Shown here: in pieces, positions 18,639 to 26,172 of the stretch
Numbering within the stretch: the first letter of the stretch is position 1
How the letters are laid out: each line of letters opens with the position of its first letter
Assembly (NCBI RefSeq): GCF_014529935.1
Contig: NZ_JACVFC010000001.1
Location: forward strand, 1,054,001-1,118,000
Length of the DNA: 64,000 nt
Source of the DNA: Chitinophaga qingshengii
GTDB taxonomy: Bacteria; Bacteroidota; Bacteroidia; Chitinophagales; Chitinophagaceae
Reading direction: 5' to 3'
The notes under the pieces: model-generated
Seen by the model: the letters and a program-made list of their open reading frames with translations, nothing else
Told to the model about the DNA's origin: nothing
The model's database searches: none
Program-made: the position numbers and the translations under genes

Positions 18639-20270
18639 ATGAAACGTCTCAATATATTCCCCGGTAAATATCGTCTACCCGCTATCGTAGCCGGGATGCT
18701 GCTGGCAATGAGCGCCTGCACCAAAAACTTTGAGCTCTACAATACCGATAATACCGGTGTTCCCAATGGTATGCTGGAGGCCGACTTCTACAACCTCAGC
18801 TACCTGAAGACAGCCACCATGGCTATTTATAATTTCTCCGGCGGTGGAGACCCAAACTCGTTCCAGGTACAACAAAACCTGAACGCCGACTGCTTCTCCG
18901 GATATATGGCTTCCGCCACCCCCTTTAATGGTGGCAGAAATAATCTGAGTTATTTCATGATGACCGGCTGGAATGGTGAAGCCTTTAAAGTAGGTTATGT
19001 CAACGTCATGAGCAACGTGGCCCTGTTACGTCAGTCCAATATTCCCAAAGACTTCCCCGCCGTATGGGCAGTGGCACAAATTGTACAGGTAACCGCGATG
19101 AGCCGGGTAACCGATATCTACGGGCCTATTCCTTACAGCAAGGCCGGTACCGCCAAAACCAATATCGATTACGATAGCCAGCAAGACGTGTATGCCCGCT
19201 TCTTCAAAGAGCTGGACACCGCCAACGCCACCCTCCGCGATTTCATTGCCAGCGGCAAAACATTGCCATTTAAATTCGGCGATTTCGATCTGGTATATAA
19301 TGCCGACTTCACCAAATGGCTGCAGTTCAGCAACTCGCTTCGTTTACGTTTAGCCATGCACGTTATCAATGCCGACGCCGCACTGGCCAAAGCCGAAGCG
19401 GAGAAAGCCCTGGACCCTGCAAAAGGCGGCGTGATCACCGGCAACGATGGTAATATGAACGTAAGGATTCCCGGCGCCGGCTATACGAATCCGCTGGTAT
19501 TCATTGCACAGAACTGGAATGATATCCTGATCAACGCCTCCCTCCAGTGTTACCTCACCGGTTACAAAGATCCGCGCATCAGCAAGTACATGTCCAAATC
19601 CACCGATGCAGCTATTCCCTCACAATACGTAGGTATCCGGCTGGGCGCTGTTACCGGCTCCAACTCCAAAAACGACTACGTAGGTTATTCTGCGCTCAAC
19701 TACCAGGACGGCGTATTTAGCCTCAATACCCCCGTACAGCTGATGACGGCGGCAGAAGTATACTTCCTGCGGGCGGAAGCGGCGCTCAACAACTTCGCCA
19801 ACGCCGGCGGAACGGCACAGGACCTGTATGAAAAAGGCATCAATACTTCCCTGGACCAGTGGCATGTGGCAGATGCCAACTATGTGAACAGTACCAACAA
19901 ACCGGATGCTTATGTAGATCCCAAAAATGCGCAGAACAACCTGCCCTCTCCTTCCGACATCACCGTGAAGTGGGATGAAAGCGCCGACAAGGCACACAAA
20001 CAGGAACGTATCAGCACCCAGAAATGGCTGGCCATGTTCCCCGAAGGGCAGGAAGCCTGGACAGAGTTCCGCCGCACCGGTTATCCTAAACTGTTCCCGG
20101 TAGCGGTCAACAACAGCAACAATACCATCAGCACTACCCTTCAGGTGAGAAGGCTGCCCTTCCCGCAAAATGAATACAATACCAACAATGCCGCCGTTAC
20201 CAAAGCCATTGGTTTGCTGAGCAAACCTTCAGATGACGGCGGAACCGCACTGTGGTGGGACAAAAGATAA
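18639..20270 (+). CDS. SusD-like nutrient-binding lipoprotein, locus 2
   Basis: The product has 543 residues from the ATG at 18639. A TTG at 18612 is in frame but would add nine residues before the signal. The lipoprotein signal MKRLNIFPGKYRLPAIVAGM... ends at the lipobox LAMSAC. The sequence follows the SusD/RagB-like type seen in Chitinophaga loci: 'SRVTDIYGPIPYSK', 'FSNSLRLRLAMHVINADAALAKAEAEKAL', 'EVYFLRAEAALNNF' and 'QKWLAMFPEGQEAWTEFRRTGYP'. It sits 30 bases after susC and forms the substrate-capturing lid of that transporter. Confidence 0.94.
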   Translation: MKRLNIFPGKYRLPAIVAGMLLAMSACTKNFELYNTDNTGVPNGMLEADFYNLSYLKTATMAIYNFSGGGDPNSFQVQQNLNADCFSGYMASATPFNGGRNNLSYFMMTGWNGEAFKVGYVNVMSNVALLRQSNIPKDFPAVWAVAQIVQVTAMSRVTDIYGPIPYSKAGTAKTNIDYDSQQDVYARFFKELDTANATLRDFIASGKTLPFKFGDFDLVYNADFTKWLQFSNSLRLRLAMHVINADAALAKAEAEKALDPAKGGVITGNDGNMNVRIPGAGYTNPLVFIAQNWNDILINASLQCYLTGYKDPRISKYMSKSTDAAIPSQYVGIRLGAVTGSNSKNDYVGYSALNYQDGVFSLNTPVQLMTAAEVYFLRAEAALNNFANAGGTAQDLYEKGINTSLDQWHVADANYVNSTNKPDAYVDPKNAQNNLPSPSDITVKWDESADKAHKQERISTQKWLAMFPEGQEAWTEFRRTGYPKLFPVAVNNSNNTISTTLQVRRLPFPQNEYNTNNAAVTKAIGLLSKPSDDGGTALWWDKR

Positions 20271-20335
20271 CGTGACCCGTGACGTGGAAATGATATCGCA
20301 GGATAACTGTGTAGCTTGATAATATCTAAAAACCC

Positions 20336-20453
20336 AATGCTCCTGATGAGCAAAGCGCATTCATACAAAAAAGCATTTTTTGCTTAGCGCGCCGGTAACA
20401 TCCGCGCCTGCCCCTTTTATGATCCGCGCAATACCCCGTTCATCAGGAGCATT
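20336..20453 (+). repeat. 14-bp inverted repeat around the endoglycosidase 5' region
   Basis: AATGCTCCTGATGA (20336-20349) and TCATCAGGAGCATT (20440-20453) are perfect reverse complements spanning a 90-base interval that itself contains short symmetric segments (AAAAAAGC/GCTT, GCGCGCC/CCGCGC). It fills the gap between susD and the GH18 gene. It could be an operator pair, a processing hairpin setting different expression of the enzyme, or a 5' leader structure. No function is shown by sequence alone. Confidence 0.4.
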
Positions 20454-20489
20454 TATTATCATCATATCAATCACCGTTAAAATTTACGT

Positions 20490-21437
20490 ATGAAAAAACA
20501 AATCCGCGTATGGTCGTCCATCCTCATGCTGACCTCCTGTTCAACCCTTCTCTTCATGCCCTCCTGTAAAAAAGAAGAGACAGTTTCCGGTAATCAACAG
20601 CTCAACAACAAACCAAAAGAAGAAACCGTCACCAAAGCCGGTGGCAAATCTGTCTGTTATGTAGAAGTCAACAGTAACAGCCTGCTCAACACCGGTAAGT
20701 ATACCCTTACCACCGGCGGCCAGCAACTGTTTGACATCGCCATTATTTTTGCAGCGAACATCAACTACAACACCAGTACCGGCAAAGCCGTGCTGTACAA
20801 CAATCCGAACGTGACAAATGTACTGGTGAACAAAGCAACACAGATTGTTCCGCTGCAAAACAAAGGCATGAAAGTATTATTATCTATTCTGGGCAATCAC
20901 CAGGGCGCCGGCTTTTGTAACTTCACCAGCCGCACCGCCGCCAGGGCGTTCGCCCAACAGTTGGCCGATACCGCCAATTACTACGGACTGGATGGTATCG
21001 ATTTCGATGATGAATATGCCGACTATGGCGTCAATGGCCTGCCACAACCCAATGACAGCTCTTTCGTGATGTTGCTCGATGAGCTGCGCAAACTGATGCC
21101 CGCCAAGATCATCTCGTTTTATTATTATGGACCGGCAGCTTCCCGGCTTTCCTGGGGCGGTAAAAAAGCAGGCGACTTTGTGAACTACAGCTGGAATGCG
21201 ATCTATGGCAGCTATTCCGTGCCTAACGTAGCCGGTTTGCCCAAGTCCGCCCTGGCCCCCGCCGCCGTGGATATCCAAAGCACCAGTCAGAGTACCGCTA
21301 ATTCACTGGCCACCCAAACCAGGAATAACGGGTATGGCGTGTACCTGTGGTATAATCTTACCAGCACCGATAAACATGTGTATTTCTCCGGTGTGTCCAA
21401 TATTCTGTATGGCAGTAGCGTAACGTATACGCCTTGA
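20490..21437 (+). CDS. GH18 endo-beta-N-acetylglucosaminidase (Endo F/H type), lipoprotein
   Basis: This 315-residue glycosidase carries the GH18 DxxDxDxE signature as D168-G-I-D171-F-D173-D-E175-Y, exactly the form (DGIDFDDEY) of Endo H/Endo F enzymes. These cut between the two core GlcNAc residues of N-glycans. Glu175 would be the acid, and Asp173 would help the substrate-assisted mechanism. The signal ends in a lipobox-like MPSC (Cys26) followed by a Lys/Glu-rich linker, pointing to a cell-surface lipoprotein. Later family features are 'IISFYYYGPA' and 'VNYSWNAIYGSY'. It is the only glycosidase of locus 2 and suggests glycoprotein N-glycans as substrate. Confidence 0.92.
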   Translation: MKKQIRVWSSILMLTSCSTLLFMPSCKKEETVSGNQQLNNKPKEETVTKAGGKSVCYVEVNSNSLLNTGKYTLTTGGQQLFDIAIIFAANINYNTSTGKAVLYNNPNVTNVLVNKATQIVPLQNKGMKVLLSILGNHQGAGFCNFTSRTAARAFAQQLADTANYYGLDGIDFDDEYADYGVNGLPQPNDSSFVMLLDELRKLMPAKIISFYYYGPAASRLSWGGKKAGDFVNYSWNAIYGSYSVPNVAGLPKSALAPAAVDIQSTSQSTANSLATQTRNNGYGVYLWYNLTSTDKHVYFSGVSNILYGSSVTYTP

Positions 21438-21446
21438 TATAGCGCC

Positions 21447-21541
21447 CCCGGGACTGAAGTCCTGGGCTAAATCCTGTGAAGACCCTTTATTTACAGCGAT
21501 AACATGCTCCACCCAGGGCTTTTTGCCCTGGGTTTTGTTTT
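21447..21541. repeat. REP-like palindromic element with hairpin plus T-run
   Basis: GGACTGAAGTCC at 21451-21462 is a palindrome around a GA centre, within a longer imperfect one (CCCGGGACT against AGTCCTGGG). About 50 bases further, CCCAGGGC (21512-21519) and GCCCTGGG (21525-21532) form a perfect 8-base-pair stem with a T5 loop, followed by TTTTGTTTT. The second hairpin has the form of a rho-independent terminator on the + strand, placed after the GH18 gene. The GGACTGAAGTCC/CCTGGGC wording resembles mobile REP-type palindromes, but no RAYT transposase gene is in the window. Confidence 0.5.
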
Positions 21542-21740
21542 AGGTAGATAGATGAGCTGTTCTCTATAGGCTTCCTTCTTCCACTACCTAAAAATATTTT
21601 TCGGTGTAACCCTGTCATTATCAGTCCCATCCGGATGAAATGGCCGTTATTTCTATCTTTCACCTTGACAAATTCAAAAAAATTCATTTATCTTCATAGA
21701 AGAATGCAATCGATTGATGCTAGTCAGCGATTGTATGTCC

Positions 21741-21925
21741 CGGAGACCATTGTACGGAGAATAATAACGTAGCAACACCTATAACAAACGGAGACCCATG
21801 ACACTGCAGCTGAACCCTTTCCCAACGAAGATCATAAGCAAACATCCTTAACAGACGGAGACCCATGACACGATAGCCGAACGAAGATCGTAAGCAAACA
21901 CCTGTTACAAACGGAGACATTGTAC
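21741..21925. repeat. Degenerate direct repeats upstream of the GH8 gene
   Basis: The core ACGGAGACCCATGACAC occurs at 21788-21804 and 21855-21871, identical over 17 bases. Diverged copies lie at 21741-21755 (CGGAGACCATTGTAC) and 21911-21925 (ACGGAGACATTGTAC). Flanks are shared too (AACGAAGATCATAAGCAAACA and its near copy before the second and third cores). Spacings are 48, 67 and 56 bases. No gene is credible here. It may be a set of regulator-binding sites for the GH8 gene at 22026 or a decaying tandem repeat. Confidence 0.65.
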
Positions 21926-22025
21926 TGATGCAGTCAGACCTACAACTGACAGCGCCCCGCTATGTAATTACCTGAACGGACAACCAGGATCTTTTCTTTA
22001 ATAATTCACCTAAAAACAAACCCTT

Positions 22026-24245
22026 ATGATCAAACATTTATCGTTTTTGTTAGCAGTACTGTTGAGTACTGCCGGCATTTGCGTACAGGCACAAAACAAG
22101 CCTTTTCCGCAAGCCATCAGTTACCCCAACTGTATCAAGCCCAACAACGTTACCCAGGCAGCCATGAACGCCAGCGTAGCCAGCTATTACGATTACTGGA
22201 AAGCTGCTTATCTGAAAAACAACCTGACCACACTCCCGGGTGGTTACTATGTAAAAGGCGATATTACCGGCAACCCGGACGGCTTCGTAGCACTGGGATC
22301 TTCAGAAGGACAAGGTTACGGCATGGTCATCGTGGCACTGATGGCCGGTCATGATCCCAATGCCCAGACTATCTTCAACGGCTTATTTAAAACTGCCAGA
22401 GCGTACCACAGTGTCAACAATCATAAGCTGATGGGTTGGGTAGTAGCCAATGCCACCGCTGCGCAAGGTCATTTCGACTCCGCCACAGACGGTGATATGG
22501 ACATTGCCTACGCACTTATCCTGGCACACTACCAATGGGGCTCCGGCGGCACCATCAACTATCTCGCAGAAGCCAAAGACATGATCAACAACGGCCTGAA
22601 AGCCAGTTACGTTACCAACAGCAAACGCCTCGGTCTCAGCGACTCCGATTCCAAATCCACGCTGGATACCCGTCCATCCGATTGGATGATAGACCACATG
22701 CGCGCCTTCTACCAGGAAACCGGCGACGCCACCTGGAACACGGTGATTAACACCTGTTATAGCGTATATTCCCAATTCTCCGCTACCTATACGCCTAACA
22801 CCGGCCTCATCTCCGACTTCGTGGTAAAGAACCCTCCGGAACCAGCCCCCCAGAACTTCCTGGATGAGTACCCCCCTACCAATGAGTACAATTACAACGC
22901 CTGCCGCGTACCGCTGCGCATCGTAATGGACTATGCCATGTTTGGCAACAGCAACGCCCTTACCATCACCAACAAGATGGTGAACTGGATTAAAACCAAA
23001 ACCAATAACAATCCCACCGCTATTGTAGACGGCTACAAACTGAACGGCAGCAACCGCGGCACCGGTCAGGAAGCCGTATTCATCGGGCCCTTTGTGGCAG
23101 CATCTGTCGTTAGCAGCAATAACCAGGCTTTCCTCAACGCCGGCTGGAACTGGCTAAAGTCCGCCAAAAGCGGCTACTACAGCGACTCCTACGGACTGTT
23201 ATGTCAACTCTTTATCTCCGGTAACTGGTGGATCCCCGGCAGTGGCGGCGGTCCGGTAAATGTACCGCCTACCGTGAGCATCACTTCCCCTGCTAACAAT
23301 GCCGCCTATACGGCGCCGGCTTCCGTTACCATCAATGCCGATGCCGCCGATAGCGATGGTACCGTTACCAAAGTGGAATTTTTCAATGGCAGCACCAAAC
23401 TGGGCGAAGATACCTCCAGTCCGTATTCCTATACCTGGAACAACGTAGCAGCGGGCACTTACAGCCTTACCGCCAAAGCCACCGACAACGGTAACAGCAG
23501 CACCACCTCTTCGGCTGTCAGCATTACCGTAAGTGCCACACCCGGCTGCAACCCCGTGGAGGCCAGCGGCGATGACGGCAACGTAGCCGCCAATGTACTG
23601 GACAACGACCTGAACACCCGCTGGTCTGCCAGCGGTGATGGACAGTGGATACAGTTCTGCCTGGGCAGTGCCCAATCGGTCACCGGTGTGGATATCGCCT
23701 TCTACAAAGGCACCGAACGCAAAGCCAAATTCGATATCCTCGTGAGCAACGACGGTACCAACTGGACCACCGTAGCCGCCGGCCGCCAGAGCAGCGGCAC
23801 CTCCAATGCGTTTGAATCGTTCAACTTTACGGCAGTAACGGCGAAGTATGTACGAATTCTCGGTCATGGCAATAACGTGAACGCCTGGAACAGCTATACC
23901 GAGGTAAAAGTAAAAACGCAGACAGCCTTTGCTGCAGCGTCGTCCATCGCTGTCATCCACCCCGTGAATGATGCGCCCAAAGCTGCTAAGCTGCAGGTAG
24001 ATGCTTATCCGATCCCCTTCCGGGAAGATTTACATGTGACCTATACACTCGAAAAAGCGGGCGTGGCCAGTGTCATTGTATACAACCTCACCGGCCAACC
24101 GGTAGCAGTGCTGGCGAACGGACAACAGTCCGCAGGCAGCCATCAGGCTACTTTCCATGGCGGACGTCAGGCAGCCGGTGTATATATCATCAAATTGGTA
24201 CAGGATGGTAATACCGTCATTAAAAGGATCGTGAAAGAGCAATAA
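22026..24245 (+). CDS. Secreted GH8 glycosidase with Ig-like, F5/8-type carbohydrate-binding and T9SS sorting domains
   Basis: The 739-residue protein has a signal peptide (to about residue 22) and a GH8 catalytic domain (about 30-405). The general acid Glu94 sits in SSEGQGYGM, and the family block ATDGDMDIAYALI includes Asp155, Asp157 and Asp159. A bacterial Ig domain follows (about 415-505, PPTVSITSPANNAAYTAPAS). An F5/8 type C-like domain spans about 510-635 (NVLDNDLNTRWSASGDGQWI). A type IX secretion sorting domain ends the protein (about 655-739, AYPIPFREDLHVTYTLEKAG ... GVYIIKLVQDGN). The GH8 block is closest in wording to chitosanase/lichenase-type enzymes. It is probably displayed on or released from the surface, giving GlcN/GlcNAc or glucan oligomers. 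Confidence 0.93.
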   Translation: MIKHLSFLLAVLLSTAGICVQAQNKPFPQAISYPNCIKPNNVTQAAMNASVASYYDYWKAAYLKNNLTTLPGGYYVKGDITGNPDGFVALGSSEGQGYGMVIVALMAGHDPNAQTIFNGLFKTARAYHSVNNHKLMGWVVANATAAQGHFDSATDGDMDIAYALILAHYQWGSGGTINYLAEAKDMINNGLKASYVTNSKRLGLSDSDSKSTLDTRPSDWMIDHMRAFYQETGDATWNTVINTCYSVYSQFSATYTPNTGLISDFVVKNPPEPAPQNFLDEYPPTNEYNYNACRVPLRIVMDYAMFGNSNALTITNKMVNWIKTKTNNNPTAIVDGYKLNGSNRGTGQEAVFIGPFVAASVVSSNNQAFLNAGWNWLKSAKSGYYSDSYGLLCQLFISGNWWIPGSGGGPVNVPPTVSITSPANNAAYTAPASVTINADAADSDGTVTKVEFFNGSTKLGEDTSSPYSYTWNNVAAGTYSLTAKATDNGNSSTTSSAVSITVSATPGCNPVEASGDDGNVAANVLDNDLNTRWSASGDGQWIQFCLGSAQSVTGVDIAFYKGTERKAKFDILVSNDGTNWTTVAAGRQSSGTSNAFESFNFTAVTAKYVRILGHGNNVNAWNSYTEVKVKTQTAFAAASSIAVIHPVNDAPKAAKLQVDAYPIPFREDLHVTYTLEKAGVASVIVYNLTGQPVAVLANGQQSAGSHQATFHGGRQAAGVYIIKLVQDGNTVIKRIVKEQ

Positions 24246-24252
24246 ATTTGAG

Positions 24253-24345
24253 TATTTGGTTATTTGATTATTTAGAAAATGCGGCGGATATCAATCGCTG
24301 CATTTTCTAAATAATCAAATAACCAAATAACTAAATCATCAAATT
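24253..24345. repeat. 30-bp perfect palindrome built of AAATnnnn octamers
   Basis: Left arm 24253-24282 and right arm 24300-24329 are perfect reverse complements with a 17-base loop. The right side reads as five consecutive octamers AAATAATC, AAATAACC, AAATAACT, AAATCATC, AAATTACC, so the 8-base period runs past the end of the stem. It starts 8 bases after the GH8 stop and probably ends or protects that transcript. It is the second member, with 13686-13795, of an octamer-based palindrome class in this window. Confidence 0.75.
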
Positions 24346-24540
24346 ACCGGTTGGCGTGTATGCGCCAAATAACATTACCGGCATCATCCGTCACCGGTAA
24401 ATCGCCGTCCGCCAACATATGTGATGCCTACCGGACGGCCATGGCCCCATAGCTGCCGCCTACCCGTCACCCGGTCCATTCCTACAGGGTTACGCAGTTC
24501 CGGATGGTGGCCGATCCTACGCCAATATAAAGTCCTGTTA
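24344..24540 (-). pseudogene. Remnant of a PQQ-dependent sugar (sorbosone-type) dehydrogenase
   Basis: Read leftward, and allowing frame changes and internal deletions, this stretch gives LTGLYIGVGSAT, then ELRNPVGMDRVTGRRQLWG, then HGRPVGIT, then LADGDLPVTDDAGNVIWRI followed by a stop (TAA, 24346-24344). These are the conserved blocks near the end of soluble PQQ sugar/sorbosone dehydrogenases (LYVGVGS, LRNPVGM, GRPVG, DG.LLVTDDAGN.IWRI). The pieces lie in different frames and the residues between them are missing, so the gene is dead. It differs from the intact PQQ enzyme at 46570. The downstream stretch to 24705 is AT-rich and shows no gene. Confidence 0.65.
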
Positions 24541-24705
24541 ATACAACTCCCATACCTTCACATTAGCTGTCGCAACAATATATTACTGATATTATTATTT
24601 GATTTTATGTTTTTATTGACCGATATTTATACACCCTATGAAAATATCAAACTGAGAAATTTAGCTAGGAATTTTTCATTTGTAAACCTGATTTAACCAT
24701 ATAAC

Positions 24706-25113
24706 ATGAAGCCACACACCGTCCTTGTTATCGACGATGATGCTGATGACAGGATTTTCTTCAGTGAAGCCATTAAGAAAGTCTCGCCAGAAGTGGAGAC
24801 TCATTACTGCGAAAGCGGTATCCAGGCCATAGATCTGCTTTTCAGTAAAAAACTGGTCAATCCGGACTACATTTTCCTGGACATGAACATGCCGATGATG
24901 AACGGCAAGGAATGTTTAATAGAGTTGGGGAAGCTTATTCAGCGGAGCATTACCAAGGTAGTGGTGCTGAGTACCTCCAACATGGTGGAAGACGTACAGG
25001 AATCCATGGCGCTGGGCGCCCGCCTGTTTCTCACCAAACCGGATTCTTTTGATGCCCTTTGCCGTATTTTAAAAGATGTGCTGGAAGAAAAATGGCACAA
25101 ATGTTTTAAGTAG
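24706..25113 (+). CDS. Single-domain response regulator (CheY-like receiver)
   Basis: This 135-residue protein consists of one receiver domain. The acidic pocket is D10-D11-D12, the phosphorylation site is Asp59 (YIFLDMNMPMMNG), the switch Ser/Thr is in VVVLSTS, and the conserved Lys is in LTKPDSF. There is no output domain. It belongs to the type encoded near hybrid or PAS-rich histidine kinases in Bacteroidota, and such a kinase lies at 26173. It may act in a phosphorelay or as a decoy. It converges with the DUF421 gene, overlapping it by 8 bases. Confidence 0.92.
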   Translation: MKPHTVLVIDDDADDRIFFSEAIKKVSPEVETHYCESGIQAIDLLFSKKLVNPDYIFLDMNMPMMNGKECLIELGKLIQRSITKVVVLSTSNMVEDVQESMALGARLFLTKPDSFDALCRILKDVLEEKWHKCFK

Positions 25114-25600
25114 TTTTCTTCACCAGGAAACTAATCCTTCCGTTGCATTCCATGTATGCTTTCTCTATCCTTTCCAGTGAGTCCTGTTTTGTTTCGAGTT
25201 TAAGACTTTCCATCAGATCAGATTTACTCAAAGAAGCGAACTTCATGTTTTCCCAGTGGATTTGCCCGCTCTCGCAGAGTAACAGGGGTTTGCCCTTTAT
25301 GATACCATTGACCTTATCATTGGCAGCGCATGCCCATGCTATCAGCCGGTTGATGGTCACCATTACAGTTGCCGCAACAACGGTGGACCAGTAAGGCGAC
25401 GCGCCTACTACTCCCCTGGCGAGAATAGCACCCAGCATGATAATGATAATGGTGTCGAAAGGAGAACGTTTTCCGAAGATGCGCATACCGCCCAGCCGGA
25501 TGAGGGTTAGTGCGATAAAAAACATACAGCCCGCGCGTACAGACATTTGCAGTACGTCCAGCTTTTCTCCGTCGCCCCAGATGGTATCAAGGAAAGACAT
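25106..25600 (-). CDS. DUF421 (YetF-like) membrane protein
   Basis: The 164-residue protein has two to three membrane helices in its first 95 residues (VRAGCMFFIALTLIRLGGM, DTIIIIMLGAILARGVVG, TVVAATVMVTINRLIAWA) and then the cytoplasmic DUF421 domain. The family motif is present (RLGGMRIFGKRSPFDTII and GKPLLLCESGQI). YetF-type proteins are of unknown function. It starts 1 base after the pyrophosphatase stop and is likely in its operon. Confidence 0.88.
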   Translation of the reverse strand: MSFLDTIWGDGEKLDVLQMSVRAGCMFFIALTLIRLGGMRIFGKRSPFDTIIIIMLGAILARGVVGASPYWSTVVAATVMVTINRLIAWACAANDKVNGIIKGKPLLLCESGQIHWENMKFASLSKSDLMESLKLETKQDSLERIEKAYMECNGRISFLVKKTT

Positions 25601-25601
25601 A

Positions 25602-26075
25602 TCACACGAATTTTATCTGTTCATAGGCCGGCGCAGCGTCGAGGTAACCGGCAGGTTTGAATATTTTGCCTTCCAGTTCATGATAGGCGGTAAAAAACCG
25701 TTCCAGTTCCCGCATCATTCTGTCCGGCACCACATCCAGCTCCTTATACATCCTGGAAAGGAAAGGTACCGCCACGTAGCGGTCCCGGCGCACCGGCTGC
25801 CCATCTGCCTCATATATAACCGCCTTGATAGCGCCAATTAACCGGCATTTCATCATACAGCCGGTAAATGTTTTGAATTCAGACAGCACCATCACATCCA
25901 GCGGATTACCATCTTCCGTCCGGGTGCCCGGAATAAACCCCATATCAAAGGGGAACATCATACCCGCAGGCAATGCCTGGCTTAACACAAAGAATCGCGA
26001 CACGGGGTCGAAATCATATTTTTCACTGCTCCCTTTGGGTGTTTCAATCACCACATGCAGCTCTTTTATAATCAT
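25602..26075 (-). CDS. Inorganic pyrophosphatase-family protein (divergent)
   Basis: The product has 157 residues from the ATG at 26075 (MIIKELHVVIETPKGS). The open frame extends upstream but that part is unlike the family. Visible family I pyrophosphatase blocks are KGSSEKYDFD, LPAGMMFPFDMGFIPGT, EDGNPLDVMVL, RDRYVAVP and ELEGKIFKPAGY. In the metal-binding DxDPxD motif the middle Asp is Asn (DGNPLD), a position that in E. coli PPase (Asp67) helps activate water. It would hydrolyse PPi to phosphate in the cytoplasm if active. It lies downstream of the histidine kinase gene and immediately before DUF421. Confidence 0.82.
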   Translation of the reverse strand: MIIKELHVVIETPKGSSEKYDFDPVSRFFVLSQALPAGMMFPFDMGFIPGTRTEDGNPLDVMVLSEFKTFTGCMMKCRLIGAIKAVIYEADGQPVRRDRYVAVPFLSRMYKELDVVPDRMMRELERFFTAYHELEGKIFKPAGYLDAAPAYEQIKFV

Positions 26076-26172
26076 GAATACGCAATTAACCTGGTCAACA
26101 ATAAAAGAGATAAATAGGCGGACAGCTGCATCGATCAAAAAAAGTACCAATCGAAGAAGGCTGATTGAATAT

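Noticed and set aside
21720..21920. 66-codon leftward frame over the direct repeats
   Set aside because: Its repeated amino-acid pattern is produced by the DNA repeats; no start signal or neighbour support.
21741..21925. Possible CRISPR array
   Set aside because: Only four copies, cores partly diverged, spacing irregular (48, 67 and 56 bases), no cas genes.
23199..23960. 253-codon leftward frame within the GH8 gene
   Set aside because: It is antisense to the Ig-like and F5/8 domains, which are well supported. The Gly/Ile-rich product has no motif.
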